From Balanoglossus misakiensis (lineage: Eukaryota > Hemichordata), in the NCBI GenBank assembly GCA_040954595.2, contig CM082591.2:3224001-3288000 (forward strand): a DNA stretch of 64,000 bases. Reading direction: 5' to 3'. Below, piece after piece: positions 37,429 through 51,001 of this stretch. The notes below the pieces were generated by a model that saw nothing but the letters and a program-made list of their open reading frames with translations, searched no databases and had not been told where the DNA came from. A program made the position numbers and the translations under genes. Every line of letters begins with the position of its first letter. Positions within the stretch are counted from its first letter, which is position 1.

Positions 37429-38897
37429 TCATTCTATGATTGCAGGGAATTCACACAGATACCCGTCCAGTCCTTGTGACCCAGGGGCAGGCAGAGCGCC
37501 CTCCCCCGGCTGCGGACACGACCTCTTCATCCAGAACGTGTCGAGGGTGTAGCTGGCGTCCAAACTCTGCAGGTAGTTCTCTACCCTGGTCGACGTCATC
37601 CCGGCGGCGAGTCGGGCAACATCGGCTCCCTTGCCCTTACATGCTCGGTTGGCGTCGCTGAATGTGACCTCTTCGGTCACGGTCAGACTGAACTGTCGGC
37701 AAACACGGATTGGGCCGATGACATCCGAAGAGGCTGGAAAGGAAAGGAAGTTGCCAATCAATATAAGGAAGCTAGGGACAGTTATACAGATAATGCTATG
37801 TACTCGATAATTTTAAGAGATGTATTCTCCAATTTGTTAACAAGTGGCAATAAAGAATTGAAAAAATAAAATAAAAGATGTCAATTTATATTAAAGAATA
37901 AACACATACCTGCTTGACAGGTAAAACCATCGGGTTGGAGTACGTATCCGCTTTGACATGCGCAGGAGAAGGACCCCCCAGCGTTGTTACAAATCTGCTC
38001 GCAGCCGCCATTATTAGTTGCGCATTCGTCAACGTCTGAAAATAACACAAACAGAGTCCAATGTAAAGGAAGACCAGCTGACAGAATGGTGTTACTCTCG
38101 GTACAGGAAAATGGGAATACATGTACAGTGAAGCACAGAAAAAGCAGGTATTATCGTTTAGAATTCCTGATGCAAAACCTACCGATGCAAATTTCACCGT
38201 CCAACTCAAACACGGCGTACCCATCGGGACAGGAACAGAGTTGAAGTGGTAGAAATGGGTGAGGAACACAGTTTTCGCCAGGAATGCACTCCAGCAAATC
38301 ACACGGCTGTGGTCCTGGCGTGGTAGCTGGTTGATAAATGGTTTTACAACTTTGTTATAAGAAGAGATGTAAGAAGCTTTTAAATGTAAACTTGCTTTCT
38401 TGTAGACGGGAGAACCTGTCAACGTCGCATGATAATTACGCAATGTTGGCGTAGTTTTTGATTTTCATAAGTGTTAATTACTGTCATGTTAATTACTCTC
38501 GTGTTAATTATTTACTGTCTTTCTGTCTATTTTCTTTCATCACTGTGGTAGCGTCTGTCATGCCACCCAAACCTATCATGGACAAACATGTCGAATAAAA
38601 ACACAAAAAATCTTTGAAATTCACTCACATGGTTGTTGGATTTGTCGTTTAACCAGAGACAGGCTGTCCTGAATATACAAAGATGAACAAAAAACAATGT
38701 CAAGCGGTGTTTGCTTCTAGAGGGCGCTAGAGATACTCTATCCTGTACACTTGCCTCGAAATACTCTGAAGGTCTTTGGTTACCTATATCGTTCAACGTG
38801 CTACACCACAAGGGCAAAGGCAAATACATACCTTCAGTGAAATGACGTCATCGATGACGGCAACGAGAACGACCAAAACCAACAGTTGCAGTCTCAT
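37429..38897 (-). CDS. Gene C2: small secreted EGF/lectin-like protein, complete
   Basis: Five exons join in frame to 226 residues: 38832-38897 (22-codon signal peptide, [11 protein letters not shown]), 38629-38668 (linker with a VKRQ basic site), 38183-38326 (Cys-rich EGF-like, [12 protein letters not shown]), 37910-38035 ([19 protein letters not shown]) and 37429-37733 (C-type-lectin-like, then stop). The last domain keeps four Cys (VCRQF, RACKG, RSCPQ, YLCEF) and an FSDANRAC helix, but it is short and lacks WIGL, WND and EPN motifs. Intron phases and the 22-codon first exon match gene C1, its neighbour, so the two are probably diverged duplicates. Sugar binding is doubtful. Confidence 0.8.
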
Positions 38898-39126
38898 TCT
38901 TATCGGTTGACCTAAAACATGGAAGTGAAAATGAAATATAAATTTTCCTTGTAATAATTTCCAGTGAAATTGCATGTATCTGCAAACCCTTTGCTAGTGT
39001 ATAAGACATGGCAGAATGTTATTACTTTCCTTGAGCGGAACCTCAAAACCATAAATTCGGTATCAAAGATAACCAAAAATCTCAGCTGTGCTTGAACACT
39101 AACAGCTAATTCCTAGGTATACTTAC

Positions 39127-39219
39127 TTGGTGTGAACGTTGAATTCAAATGGGGATCTGTTATCGTCCTTAGTTCTGCAGACTCGGCGATCGACACTCGC
39201 GTTTCAACCGACTTATATA
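39127..39219 (-). promoter_or_regulatory. Gene C2 TATA box and 5' UTR exon
   Basis: Minus-strand TATATAAG at 39212-39219, then a likely start near 39187 and a non-coding exon ending at a GTAAGTAT donor at 39127. The matching acceptor (TTTTAG) is at 38912, fourteen bases before the ATG. Confidence 0.62.
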
Positions 39220-39229
39220 CCGCAGATTT

Positions 39230-41610
<2,381 letters not shown>

Positions 41611-41616
41611 GTGGCC

Positions 41617-42558
41617 TTAATCGTATTCTCCTTTGAAACAGACAAACACCACCTTTGCTGCCTTGCGGTATTTCGCACTGACGAGCGTGTAGATGAACGG
41701 GTTTATGGCAGAATTGACCGTCAACAGACTCCGAACGACGGCCAGGACAACTGTCATCACCATCGCCTCAGATGACGACGTTTCTTTGTAACCCTCGGCC
41801 AACGTGAACGAAGAGACGAGGAAATACACCGCAGCGGGGAAGATGCAGACGAAGTGAACGGCCGCCGTGATGGTCACTGCCTTAAACGCCTGGTTTGTCC
41901 TGAGCTGGATGGCTTTGTGGGTGGGCAGCTCCAGTGATTTGCTTCTTCGGTGAATTTCTTGGGCTGTCAGGAGGCAGAAGGCGGTAACCAGGCAGACGCA
42001 GAGCAGCAGGATGAAACAGAAGAGGAACATACACACCATGGCTAGGTGGTACCCCGCTTCGTGACTCAGAAAATGAAAGCACGTCATGGTGTAGAGCATG
42101 GAGAAGCTCAGACTGAACAGCCAGGTACAGAAGACACCGATGGCTATTTTTCTCGGGTCCAGCAGATCGCTGGCCTTGTACGGGTGACAGACGGCGACGT
42201 ATCTTTCAAAGCTGACCAGGACGATTGTTTGACAGGATTCCATCAGCGGGACAAAGTATAACATTCTGACAAGCGAACAGTTGTAGTCTGATAAAAACAC
42301 GAAGTTGTTGGTCAGGAAAAGCAGATCTGCGACCGCCAGATTAACTAGTAAAAGATAAGTCTTGGTGCGAATTTCTCTCACCTTGTAAATAACGGTGATG
42401 AAGGAGAGATTATTCAAAAATCCGATGATCGTGACAGCCATATTTATGTATCCCACAGGCAACGTTTCCACATCCATTGGCAAAAAGAAGGAGTCGTTAC
42501 CGAGACCGAACATGTCACCTTCAAGCCAAAATGGCGCCTCCGTTCCTGTCGTCTGCAT
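41617..42558 (-). CDS. Class A (rhodopsin-like) G-protein-coupled receptor, single exon
   Basis: An intronless 313-residue frame with seven hydrophobic segments. Family marks: GFLNN in TM1 (Asn about 50), NLAVADLL in TM2 (Asp 78), Cys 94 and Cys 160 for the extracellular disulfide, ERY at 118-120 in place of DRY, Trp 146 in TM4, CIFP in TM6 (Pro 241) instead of CWxP, and NSAINPFIY in TM7. NDS at 21-23 is a likely N-glycosylation site. The C-terminal tail is short. The pattern resembles peptide receptors, but the ligand cannot be assigned; an orphan lineage-specific receptor is equally possible. Its 5' end is about 340 bases from the satellite block. Confidence 0.9.
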   Translation of the reverse strand: MQTTGTEAPFWLEGDMFGLGNDSFFLPMDVETLPVGYINMAVTIIGFLNNLSFITVIYKVREIRTKTYLLLVNLAVADLLFLTNNFVFLSDYNCSLVRMLYFVPLMESCQTIVLVSFERYVAVCHPYKASDLLDPRKIAIGVFCTWLFSLSFSMLYTMTCFHFLSHEAGYHLAMVCMFLFCFILLLCVCLVTAFCLLTAQEIHRRSKSLELPTHKAIQLRTNQAFKAVTITAAVHFVCIFPAAVYFLVSSFTLAEGYKETSSSEAMVMTVVLAVVRSLLTVNSAINPFIYTLVSAKYRKAAKVVFVCFKGEYD

Positions 42559-42559
42559 A

Positions 42560-42896
42560 GTGAAATTTTCACCTCCAAATTATTCATCCAATTTCTTTCG
42601 ATAAAATGGCGATTGTTAAATGGTGTTTAGAATCCGTCGCAATGCAGTGTGCGCCTAGAATTGAAATCAGTCAAAACAGGAAGTTGTCACCCAAACGTAT
42701 GTGTAACTATAGTTACTCGTCTATGATGTAACTTAATAGTCAGCAAAGATGGCAAGTATTTGCATACCGTTCAGATATTTTACCTGTAGTGGAAAAATAA
42801 GACACCATTTCATTCAGGTAACTTTTGTGTATTTGACATGCTATTGGATTTGGTTTTAAAACATTTTTTAAATATAAAAAGAAATTTTAGTCTCTC
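42560..42896. other. GPCR upstream flank up to the satellite edge
   Basis: About 340 bases of ordinary unique sequence, the only non-satellite DNA upstream of the receptor in this window. No TATA box was identified. Confidence 0.5.
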
Positions 42897-45800
42897 AATC
42901 AAAATTTCTTCATTTTTTGAAAAAACCATGGGTTATAGCCCATGAAAATCATCCCAAAATGACAATTTTTCGACTTTGGGAAATATCAAAATTTCTTCAT
43001 TTTTTTGAAAAAAATGATTTTCATGGGCTATAACCCATGGTTTTTTTTAAAAAAAATGAAGAAATTTTGATATTTCCCAAAGTCGAAAAATTGTCATTTC
43101 TGGATGATTTTCATGGGCTATAACCCATGGTTTTTTCAAAAAAATGAAGAAATTTTGATATTTCCCAAAGTCGAAAAATTGTCATTTCTGGATGATTTTC
43201 ATGGGCTATAACCCATGGTTTTTTCAAAAAAATGAAGAAATTTTGATATTTCCCAAAGTCGAAAAATTGTCATTTCTGGATGATTTTCATGGGCTATAAC
43301 CCATGGTTTTTTCAAAAAAATGAAGACATTTTGATATTTCCCAAAGTCGAAAAATTGTCATTTCTGGATGATTTTCATGGGCTATAACCCATGGTTTTTT
43401 CAAAAAAATGAAGACATTTTGATATTTCCCAAAGTCGAAAAATTGTCATTTCTGGATGATTTTCATGGGCTATAACCCATGGTTTTTTCAAAAAAATGAA
43501 GACATTTTGATATTTCCCAAAGTCGAAAAATTGTCATTTCTGGATGATTTTCATGGGCTATAACCCATGGTTTTTTCAAAAAAATGAAGAAATTTTGATA
43601 TTTCCCAAAGTCGAAAAATTGTCATTTCTGGATGATTTTCATGGGCTATAACCCATGGTTTTTTCAAAAAAATGAAGAAATTTTGATATTTCCCAAAGTC
43701 GAAAAAATGTCATTTCTGGATGATTTTCATGGGCTATAACCCATGGTTTTTTTAAAAAAATGAAGAAATTTTGATATTTCCCAAAGTCGAAAAATTGTCA
43801 TTTCTGCATGATTTTCATGGGCTATAACCCATGGTTTTTTCAAAAAAATGAAGAAATTTTGATATTTCCCAAAGTCGAAAAATTGTCATTTCTGGATGAT
43901 TTTCATGGGCTATAACCCATGGTTTTTTCAAAAAAATGAAGAAATTTTGATATTTCCCAAAGTCGAAAAAATGTCATTTCTGGATGATTTTCATGAGCTA
44001 TCACCCATGGTTTTTTCAAAAAAATGAAGAAATTTTGATATTTCGCAAAGTCGAAAAATTGTCATTTCTGGATGATTTTCATGGGCTATAACCCATGGTT
44101 TTTTCAAAAAAATGAAGAAATTTTGATATTTCCCAAAGTCGAAAAATTGTCATTTCTGGATGATTTTCATGGGCTATAACCCATGGTTTTTTCAAAAAAA
44201 TGAAGAAATTTTGATATTTCCCAAAGTCGAAAAAATGTCATTTCTGGATGATTTTCATGGGCTATAACCCATGGTTTTTTTAAAAAAATGAAGAAATTTT
44301 GATATTTCCCAAAGTCGAAAAATTGTCATTTCTGCATGATTTTCATGGGCTATAACCCATGGTTTTTTCAAAAAAATGAAGAAATTTTGATATTTCCCAA
44401 AGTCGAAAAATTGTCATTTCTGCATGATTTTCATGGGCTATAACCCATGGTTTTTTCAAAAAAATGAAGAAATTTTGATATTTCCCAAAGTCGAAAAATT
44501 GTCATTTCTGGATGATTTTCATGGGCTATAACCCATGGTTTTTTCAAAAAAATGAAGAAATTTTGATATTTCCCAAAGTCGAAAAATTGTCATTTCTGGA
44601 TGATTTTCATGGGCTATAACCCATGGTTTTTTTAAAAAAATAAAGAAATTTTGATATTTCCCAAAGTCGAAAAATTGTCATTTCTGGATTATTTTCATGG
44701 GCTATAACCCATGGTTTTTTTAAAAAAATAAAGAAATTTTGATATTTCCCAAAGTCGAAAAATTGTCATTTCTGCATGATTTTCATGGGCTATAACCCAT
44801 GGTTTTTTCAAAAAAATGAAGAAATTTTGATATTTCCCAAAGTCGAAAAATTGTCATTTCTGCATGATTTTCATGGGCTATAACCCATGGTTTTTTCAAA
44901 AAAATGAAGAAATTTTGATATTTCCCAAAGTCGAAAAATTGGCATTTCTGGATGATTTTCATGGGCTATAACCCATGGTTTTTTCAAAAAAATGAAGAAA
45001 TTTTGATATTTCCCAAAGTCGAAAAATTGGCATTTCTGGATGATTTTCATGGGCTATAACCCATGGTTTTTTCAAAAAAATGAAGAAATTTTGATATTTC
45101 CCAAAGTCGAAAAATTGTCATTTCTGGATGATTTTCATGGGCTATAACCCATGGTTTTTTCAAAAAAATGAAGACATTTTGATATTTCCCAAAGTCGAAA
45201 AATTGTCATTTCTGGATGATTTTCATGGGCTATAACCCATGGTTTTTTCAAAAAAATGAAGAAATTTTGATATTTCCCAAAGTCGAAAAATTGGCATTTC
45301 TGGATGATTTTCATGGGCTATAACCCATGGTTTTTTCAAAAAAATGAAGAAATTTTGATATTTCCCAAAGTCGAAAAATTGTCATTTCTGGATGATTTTC
45401 ATGGGCTATAACCCATGGTTTTTTCAAAAAAATGAAGAAATTTTGATATTTCCCAAAGTCGAAAAATTGTCATTTCTGGATGATTTTCATGGGCTATAAC
45501 CCATGGTTTTTTCAAAAAAATGAAGACATTTTGATATTTCCCAAAGTCGAAAAATTGTCATTTCTGGATGATTTTCATGGGCTATAACCCATGGTTTTTT
45601 CAAAAAATGAAGACATTTTGATATTTCCCAAAGTCGAAAAATTGGTCATTTCTGGATGATTTTCATGGGCTATAACCCATGGTTTTTTCAAAAAAATGAA
45701 GAAATTTTGATATTTCCCAAAGTCGAAAAAATGTCATTTCTGGATGATTTTCATGGGCTATAACCCATGGTTTTTTTAAAAAAATGAAGAAATTTTGATA

Positions 45801-47856
45801 TTTCCCAAAGTCGAAAAATTGTCATTTCTGCATGATTTTCATGGGCTATAACCCATGGTTTTTTCAAAAAAATGAAGAAATTTTGATATTTCCCAAAGTC
45901 GAAAAATTGTCATTTCTGCATGATTTTCATGGGCTATAACCCATGGTTTTTTCAAAAAAATGAAGAAATTTTGATATTTCCCAAAGTCGAAAAATTGTCA
46001 TTTCTGCATGATTTTCATGGGCTATAACCCATGGTTTTTTCAAAAAAATGAAGAAATTTTGATATTTCCCAAAGTCGAAAAATTGTCATTTCTGGATGAT
46101 TTTCATGGGCTATAACCCATGGTTTTTTTAAAAAAATAAAGAAATTTTGATATTTCCCAAAGTCGAAAAATTGTCATTTCTGGATTATTTTCATGGGCTA
46201 TAACCCATGGTTTTTTTTAAAAAAATAAAGAAATTTTGATATTTCCCAAAGTCGAAAAATTGTCATTTCTGCATGATTTTCATGGGCTATAACCCATGGT
46301 TTTTTCAAAAAAATGAAGAAATTTTGATATTTCCCAAAGTCGAAAAATTGTCATTTCTGCATGATTTTCATGGGCTATAACCCATGGTTTTTTCAAAAAA
46401 ATGAAGAAATTTTGATATTTCCCAAAGTCGAAAATTGTCATTTCTGGATGATTTTCATGGGCTATAACCCATGGTTTTTTCAAAAAAATGAAGAAATTTT
46501 GATATTTCCCAAAGTCGAAAAATTGGCATTTCTGGATGATTTTCATGGGCTATAACCCATGGTTTTTTCAAAAAAATGAAGAAATTTTGATATTTCCCAA
46601 AGTCGAAAAATTGGCATTTCTGGATGATTTTCATGGGCTATAACCCATGGTTTTTTCAAAAAAATGAAGACATTTTGATATTTCCCAAAGTCGAAAAATT
46701 GTCATTTCTGGATGATTTTCATGGGCTATAACCCATGGTTTTTTCAAAAAAATGAAGACATTTTGATTATTTCCCAAAGTCGAAAAATTGTCATTTCTGG
46801 ATGATTTTCATGGGCTATAACCCATGGTTTTTTCAAAAAAATGAAGACATTTTGATATTTCCCAAAGTCGAAAAATTGTCATTTCTGGATGATTTTCATG
46901 GGCTATAACCCATGGTTTTTTCAAAAAAATGAAGAAATTTTGATATTTCCCAAAGTCGAAAAATTGTCATTTCTGGATGATTTTCATGGTTTTTTTCAAA
47001 AAAATGAAGAAATTTTGATATTTCCCAAAGTCGAAAAATTGTCATTTCTGCATGATTTTCATGGCTATAACCCATGGTTTTTTCAAAAAAATGAAGAAAT
47101 TTTGATATTTCCCAAAGTCGAAAAATTGTCATTTCTGGATGATTTTCATGGGCTATAACCCATGGTTTTTTCAAAAAATAAAGAAATTTTGATATTTCCC
47201 AAAGTCGAAAAATTGTCATTTCTGCATGATTTTCATGGGCTATAACCCATGGTTTTTTCAAAAAAAATGAAGAAATTTTGATATTTCCCAAAGTCGAAAA
47301 ATTGTCATTTCTGCATGATTTTCATGGGCTATAACCCATGGTTTTTTCAAAAAAAATGAAGAAATTTTGATATTTCCCAAAGTCGAAAAATTGGCATTTC
47401 TGGATGATTTTCATGGGCTATAACCCATGGTTTTTTCAAAAAAATGAAGAAATTTTGATATTTCCCAAAGTCGAAAAATTGGCATTTCTGGATGATTTTC
47501 ATGGGCTATAACCCATGGTTTTTTCAAAAAAATGAAGACATTTTGATATTTCCCAAAGTCGAAAAATTGTCATTTCTGGATGATTTTCATGGGGCTATAA
47601 CCCATGGTTTTTCAAAAAAATGAAGACATTTTGATATTTCCCAAAGTCGAAAAATTGTCATTTCTGGATGATTTTCATGGGCTATAACCCATGGTTTTTC
47701 AAAAAATGAAGACATTTGATATTTCCCAAAGTCGAAAAATTGTCATTTCTGGATGATTTTCATGACTCTCACAGATGTGTATCTCTCTCAAAAAAATGAA
47801 GAAATTTAGATAATTCCCAAAGTCGAAAATTGTCATTTCTGGATGATTTTTTCATG
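42897..47856. repeat. Satellite subarray A, 88-bp monomers
   Basis: About 55 tandem monomers with period 88. Each contains CATGGG-CTATAA-CCCATG (6-bp inverted repeat with 6-bp spacer), TTTGATATTTCCCAAAGTCG and GTCATTTCTGGATG. From about 43013 on, the units read in the opposite orientation to subarrays B and C. Variants such as CTGGATG/CTGCATG and GAAGAAATT/GAAGACATT are interspersed, and a block at about 44630-44730 recurs at about 46130-46230, suggesting higher-order duplication. Confidence 0.95.
47765..47789. other. Likely residual PacBio barcoded adapter sequence
   Basis: The satellite is interrupted by about 25 unrelated bases. From memory, they match the end of a SMRTbell barcoded overhang adapter: the first part resembles the barcode known as bc1003 with one base missing, followed by ATCTCTCTC of the adapter stem. 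It lies within 70 bases of the assembly gap. This is inferred technical contamination, not biology. Confidence 0.75.
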
Positions 47857-47956
47857 NNNNNNNNNNNNNNNNNNNNNNNNNNNNNNNNNNNNNNNNNNNN
47901 NNNNNNNNNNNNNNNNNNNNNNNNNNNNNNNNNNNNNNNNNNNNNNNNNNNNNNNN
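47857..47956. other. Assembly gap (100 N)
   Basis: Exactly 100 N between satellite subarrays A and B, the usual placeholder for a gap of unknown size. The true copy number and the A/B junction are therefore unknown. Confidence 0.99.
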
Positions 47957-50900
47957 GAAAACCTGTTGAAAAATCGACGATTTTTCGACTTGCGAATTTT
48001 CGAAATTTGGTCATTTTTTTGAAAAAACCATGGTTTTAGCTCAGGAAAAATGTTGAAAAATCGACGATTTTTCGACTTTGCGAATTTTCGAATTTGGTCA
48101 TTTTTTGGAAAAAACCATGGGTTATAGCTCAGAAAATGTTGAAAAATCGACGATTTTTCGACTTTGCGAATTTCGAAATTTGGTCATTTTTGAAAAAACC
48201 ATGGGTTATAGCTCAGGAAAATGTTGAAAAACGACGATTTTCGACTTTGCGAATTTTCGAAATTTGGTCATTTTTGAAAAAACCATGGGTTATTAGCTCA
48301 GGAAAATGTTGAAAAATCGACGATTTTTCGACTTGCGAATTTTCGAAATTTGGGTCATTTTTTGAAAAACCATGGGTTATAGCTCAGGAAAATGTTGAAA
48401 ATCGACGATTTTTCGACTTTGCGAATTTTCGAAATTTGGTCATTTTTTGAAAAAACCATGGGTTATAGCTCAGAAAATGTTGAAAAATCGACGATTTTTC
48501 GACTTTGCGAATTTTCGAAATTTGGTCATTTTTTGAAAAAACCATGGGTTATAGCTCAGGAAAATGTTGAAAAATCGACGATTTTTCGACTTTGCGAATT
48601 TTCGAAATTTGGTCATTTTTTGAAAAAACCATGGGTTATAGCTCAGGAAAATGTTGAAAAATCGACGATTTTTCGACTTTGCGAATTTTCGAAATTTGGT
48701 CATTTTTTGAAAAAACCATGGGTTATAGCTCAGGAAAATGTTGAAAAATCGACGATTTTTCGACTTTGCGAATTTTCGAAATTTGGTCATTTTTTGAAAA
48801 AACATGGGTTATAGCTCAGGAAAATGTTGAAAAATCGACGATTTTCGACTTTGCGAATTTTCGAAATTTGGTCATTTTTTGAAAAAACCATGGGTTATAG
48901 CTCAGGAAAATGTTGAAAAATCGACGATTTTTCGACTTTGCGAATTTTCGAAATTTGGTCATTTTTTGAAAAAAACCATGGGTTATAGCTCAGGAAAATG
49001 TTGAAAAATCGACGATTTTTCGACTTTGCGAATTTTCGAAATTTGGTCATTTTTTGAAAAAACCATGGGTTATAGCTCAGGAAAATGTTGAAAAATCGAC
49101 GATTTTTCGACTTTGCGAATTTTCGAAATTTGGTCATTTTTTGAAAAAACCATGGGTTATAGCTCAGGAAAATGTTGAAAAATCGACGATTTTTCGACTT
49201 TGCGAATTTTCGAAATTTGGTCATTTTTTGAAAAAACCATGGGTTATAGCTCAGGAAAATGTTGAAAAATCGACGATTTTTCGACTTTGCGAATTTTCGA
49301 AATTTGGTCATTTTTGAAAAAACCATGGGTTATAGCTCAGGAAAATGTTGAAAAATCGACGATTTTTCGACTTTGCGAATTTTCGAAATTTGGTCATTTT
49401 TTGAAAAAAACCATGGGTTATAGCTCAGGAAAATGTTGAAAAATCGACGATTTTTTCGACTTTGCGAATTTTCGAAATTTGGTCATTTTTTGAAAAAACC
49501 ATGGGTTATAGCTCAGGAAATGTTGAAAAATCGACGATTTTTCGACTTTGCGAATTTTCGAAATTTGGTCATTTTTTGAAAAAACCATGGGTTATAGCTC
49601 AGGAAATGTTGAAAAATCGACGATTTTTCGACTTTGCGAATTTTCGAAATTTGGTCATTTTTTGAAAAAACCATGGGTTATAGCTCAGGAAAATGTTGAA
49701 AAATCGACGATTTTTCGACTTTGCGAATTTTCGAAATTTGGTCATTTTTTGAAAAAACCATGGGTTATAGCTCAGGAAAATGTTGAAAAATCGACGATTT
49801 TTCGACTTTGCGAATTTTCGAATTTGGTCATTTTTTGAAAAAACCATGGGTTATAGCTCAGGAAAATGTTGAAAAATCGACGATTTTTCGACTTTGCGAA
49901 TTTTCGAAATTTGGTCATTTTTTGAAAAAACCATGGGTTATAGCTCAGGAAAATGTTGAAAAATCGACGATTTTTCGACTTTGCGAATTTTCGAAATTTG
50001 GTCATTTTTTGAAAAAACCATGGGTATAGCTCAGGAAAATGTTGAAAAATCGACGATTTTTCGACTTTGCGAATTTTCGAAATTTGGTCATTTTTTGAAA
50101 AAACCATGGGTTATAGCTCAGGAAAATGTTGAAAAATCGACGATTTTTCGACTTTGCGAATTTTCGAAATTTGGTCATTTTTTGAAAAACCATGGGTTAT
50201 AGCTCAGGAAAATGTTGAAAAATCGACGATTTTTCGACTTTGCGAATTTTCGAAATTTGGTCATTTTTTGAAAAAACCATGGGTTATAGCTCAGGAAAAT
50301 GTTGAAAAATCGACGATTTTTCGACTTTGCGAATTTTCGAAATTTGGTCATTTTTTGAAAAACCATGGGTTATAGCTCAGGAAAATGTTGAAAAATCGAC
50401 GATTTTTCGACTTTGCGAATTTTCGAAATTTGGTCATTTTTTGAAAAAACCATGGGTTATAGCTCAGGAAAATGTTGAAAAATCGACGATTTTTCGACTT
50501 TGCGAATTTTCGAAATTTGGTCATTTTTTGAAAAAACCATGGGTTATAGCTCAGGAAAATGTTGAAAAATCGACGATTTTTCGACTTTGCGAATTTTCGA
50601 AATTTGGTCATTTTTTGAAAAAACCATGGGTTATAGCTCAGGAAAATGTTCGACTTTGCGAATTTTCGAAATTTGGTCATTTTTTGAAAAAACCATGGGT
50701 TATAGCTCAGGAAAATGTTGAAAAATCGACGATTTTTCGACTTTGCGAATTTTCGAAATTTGGTCATTTTTTGAAAAAACCATGGGTTATAGCTCAGGAA
50801 AATGTTGAAAAATCGACGATTTTTCGACTTTGCGAATTTTCGAAATTTGGTCATTTTTTGAAAAAACCATGGGTTATAGCTCAGGAAAATGTTGAAAAAT

Positions 50901-50986
50901 CGACGATTTTTCGACTTTGCGAATTTTCGAATTTGGTCATTTTGTGAAAAAACCATGGTTATAGCTCAGGAAAAGTGTTGAAAATA

Positions 50987-51001
50987 ACATCTCGTGAGAG
51001 T
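50987..51001. other. Second adapter-barcode-like insertion in the satellite
   Basis: The bases ACATCTCGTGAGAGT replace the normal palindromic part of one monomer. As I recall it, this is the same barcode (bc1003) read in the other orientation, without its first two bases and with the T overhang. Flanking monomers are normal apart from small indels at 50930-50985. Confidence 0.7.
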
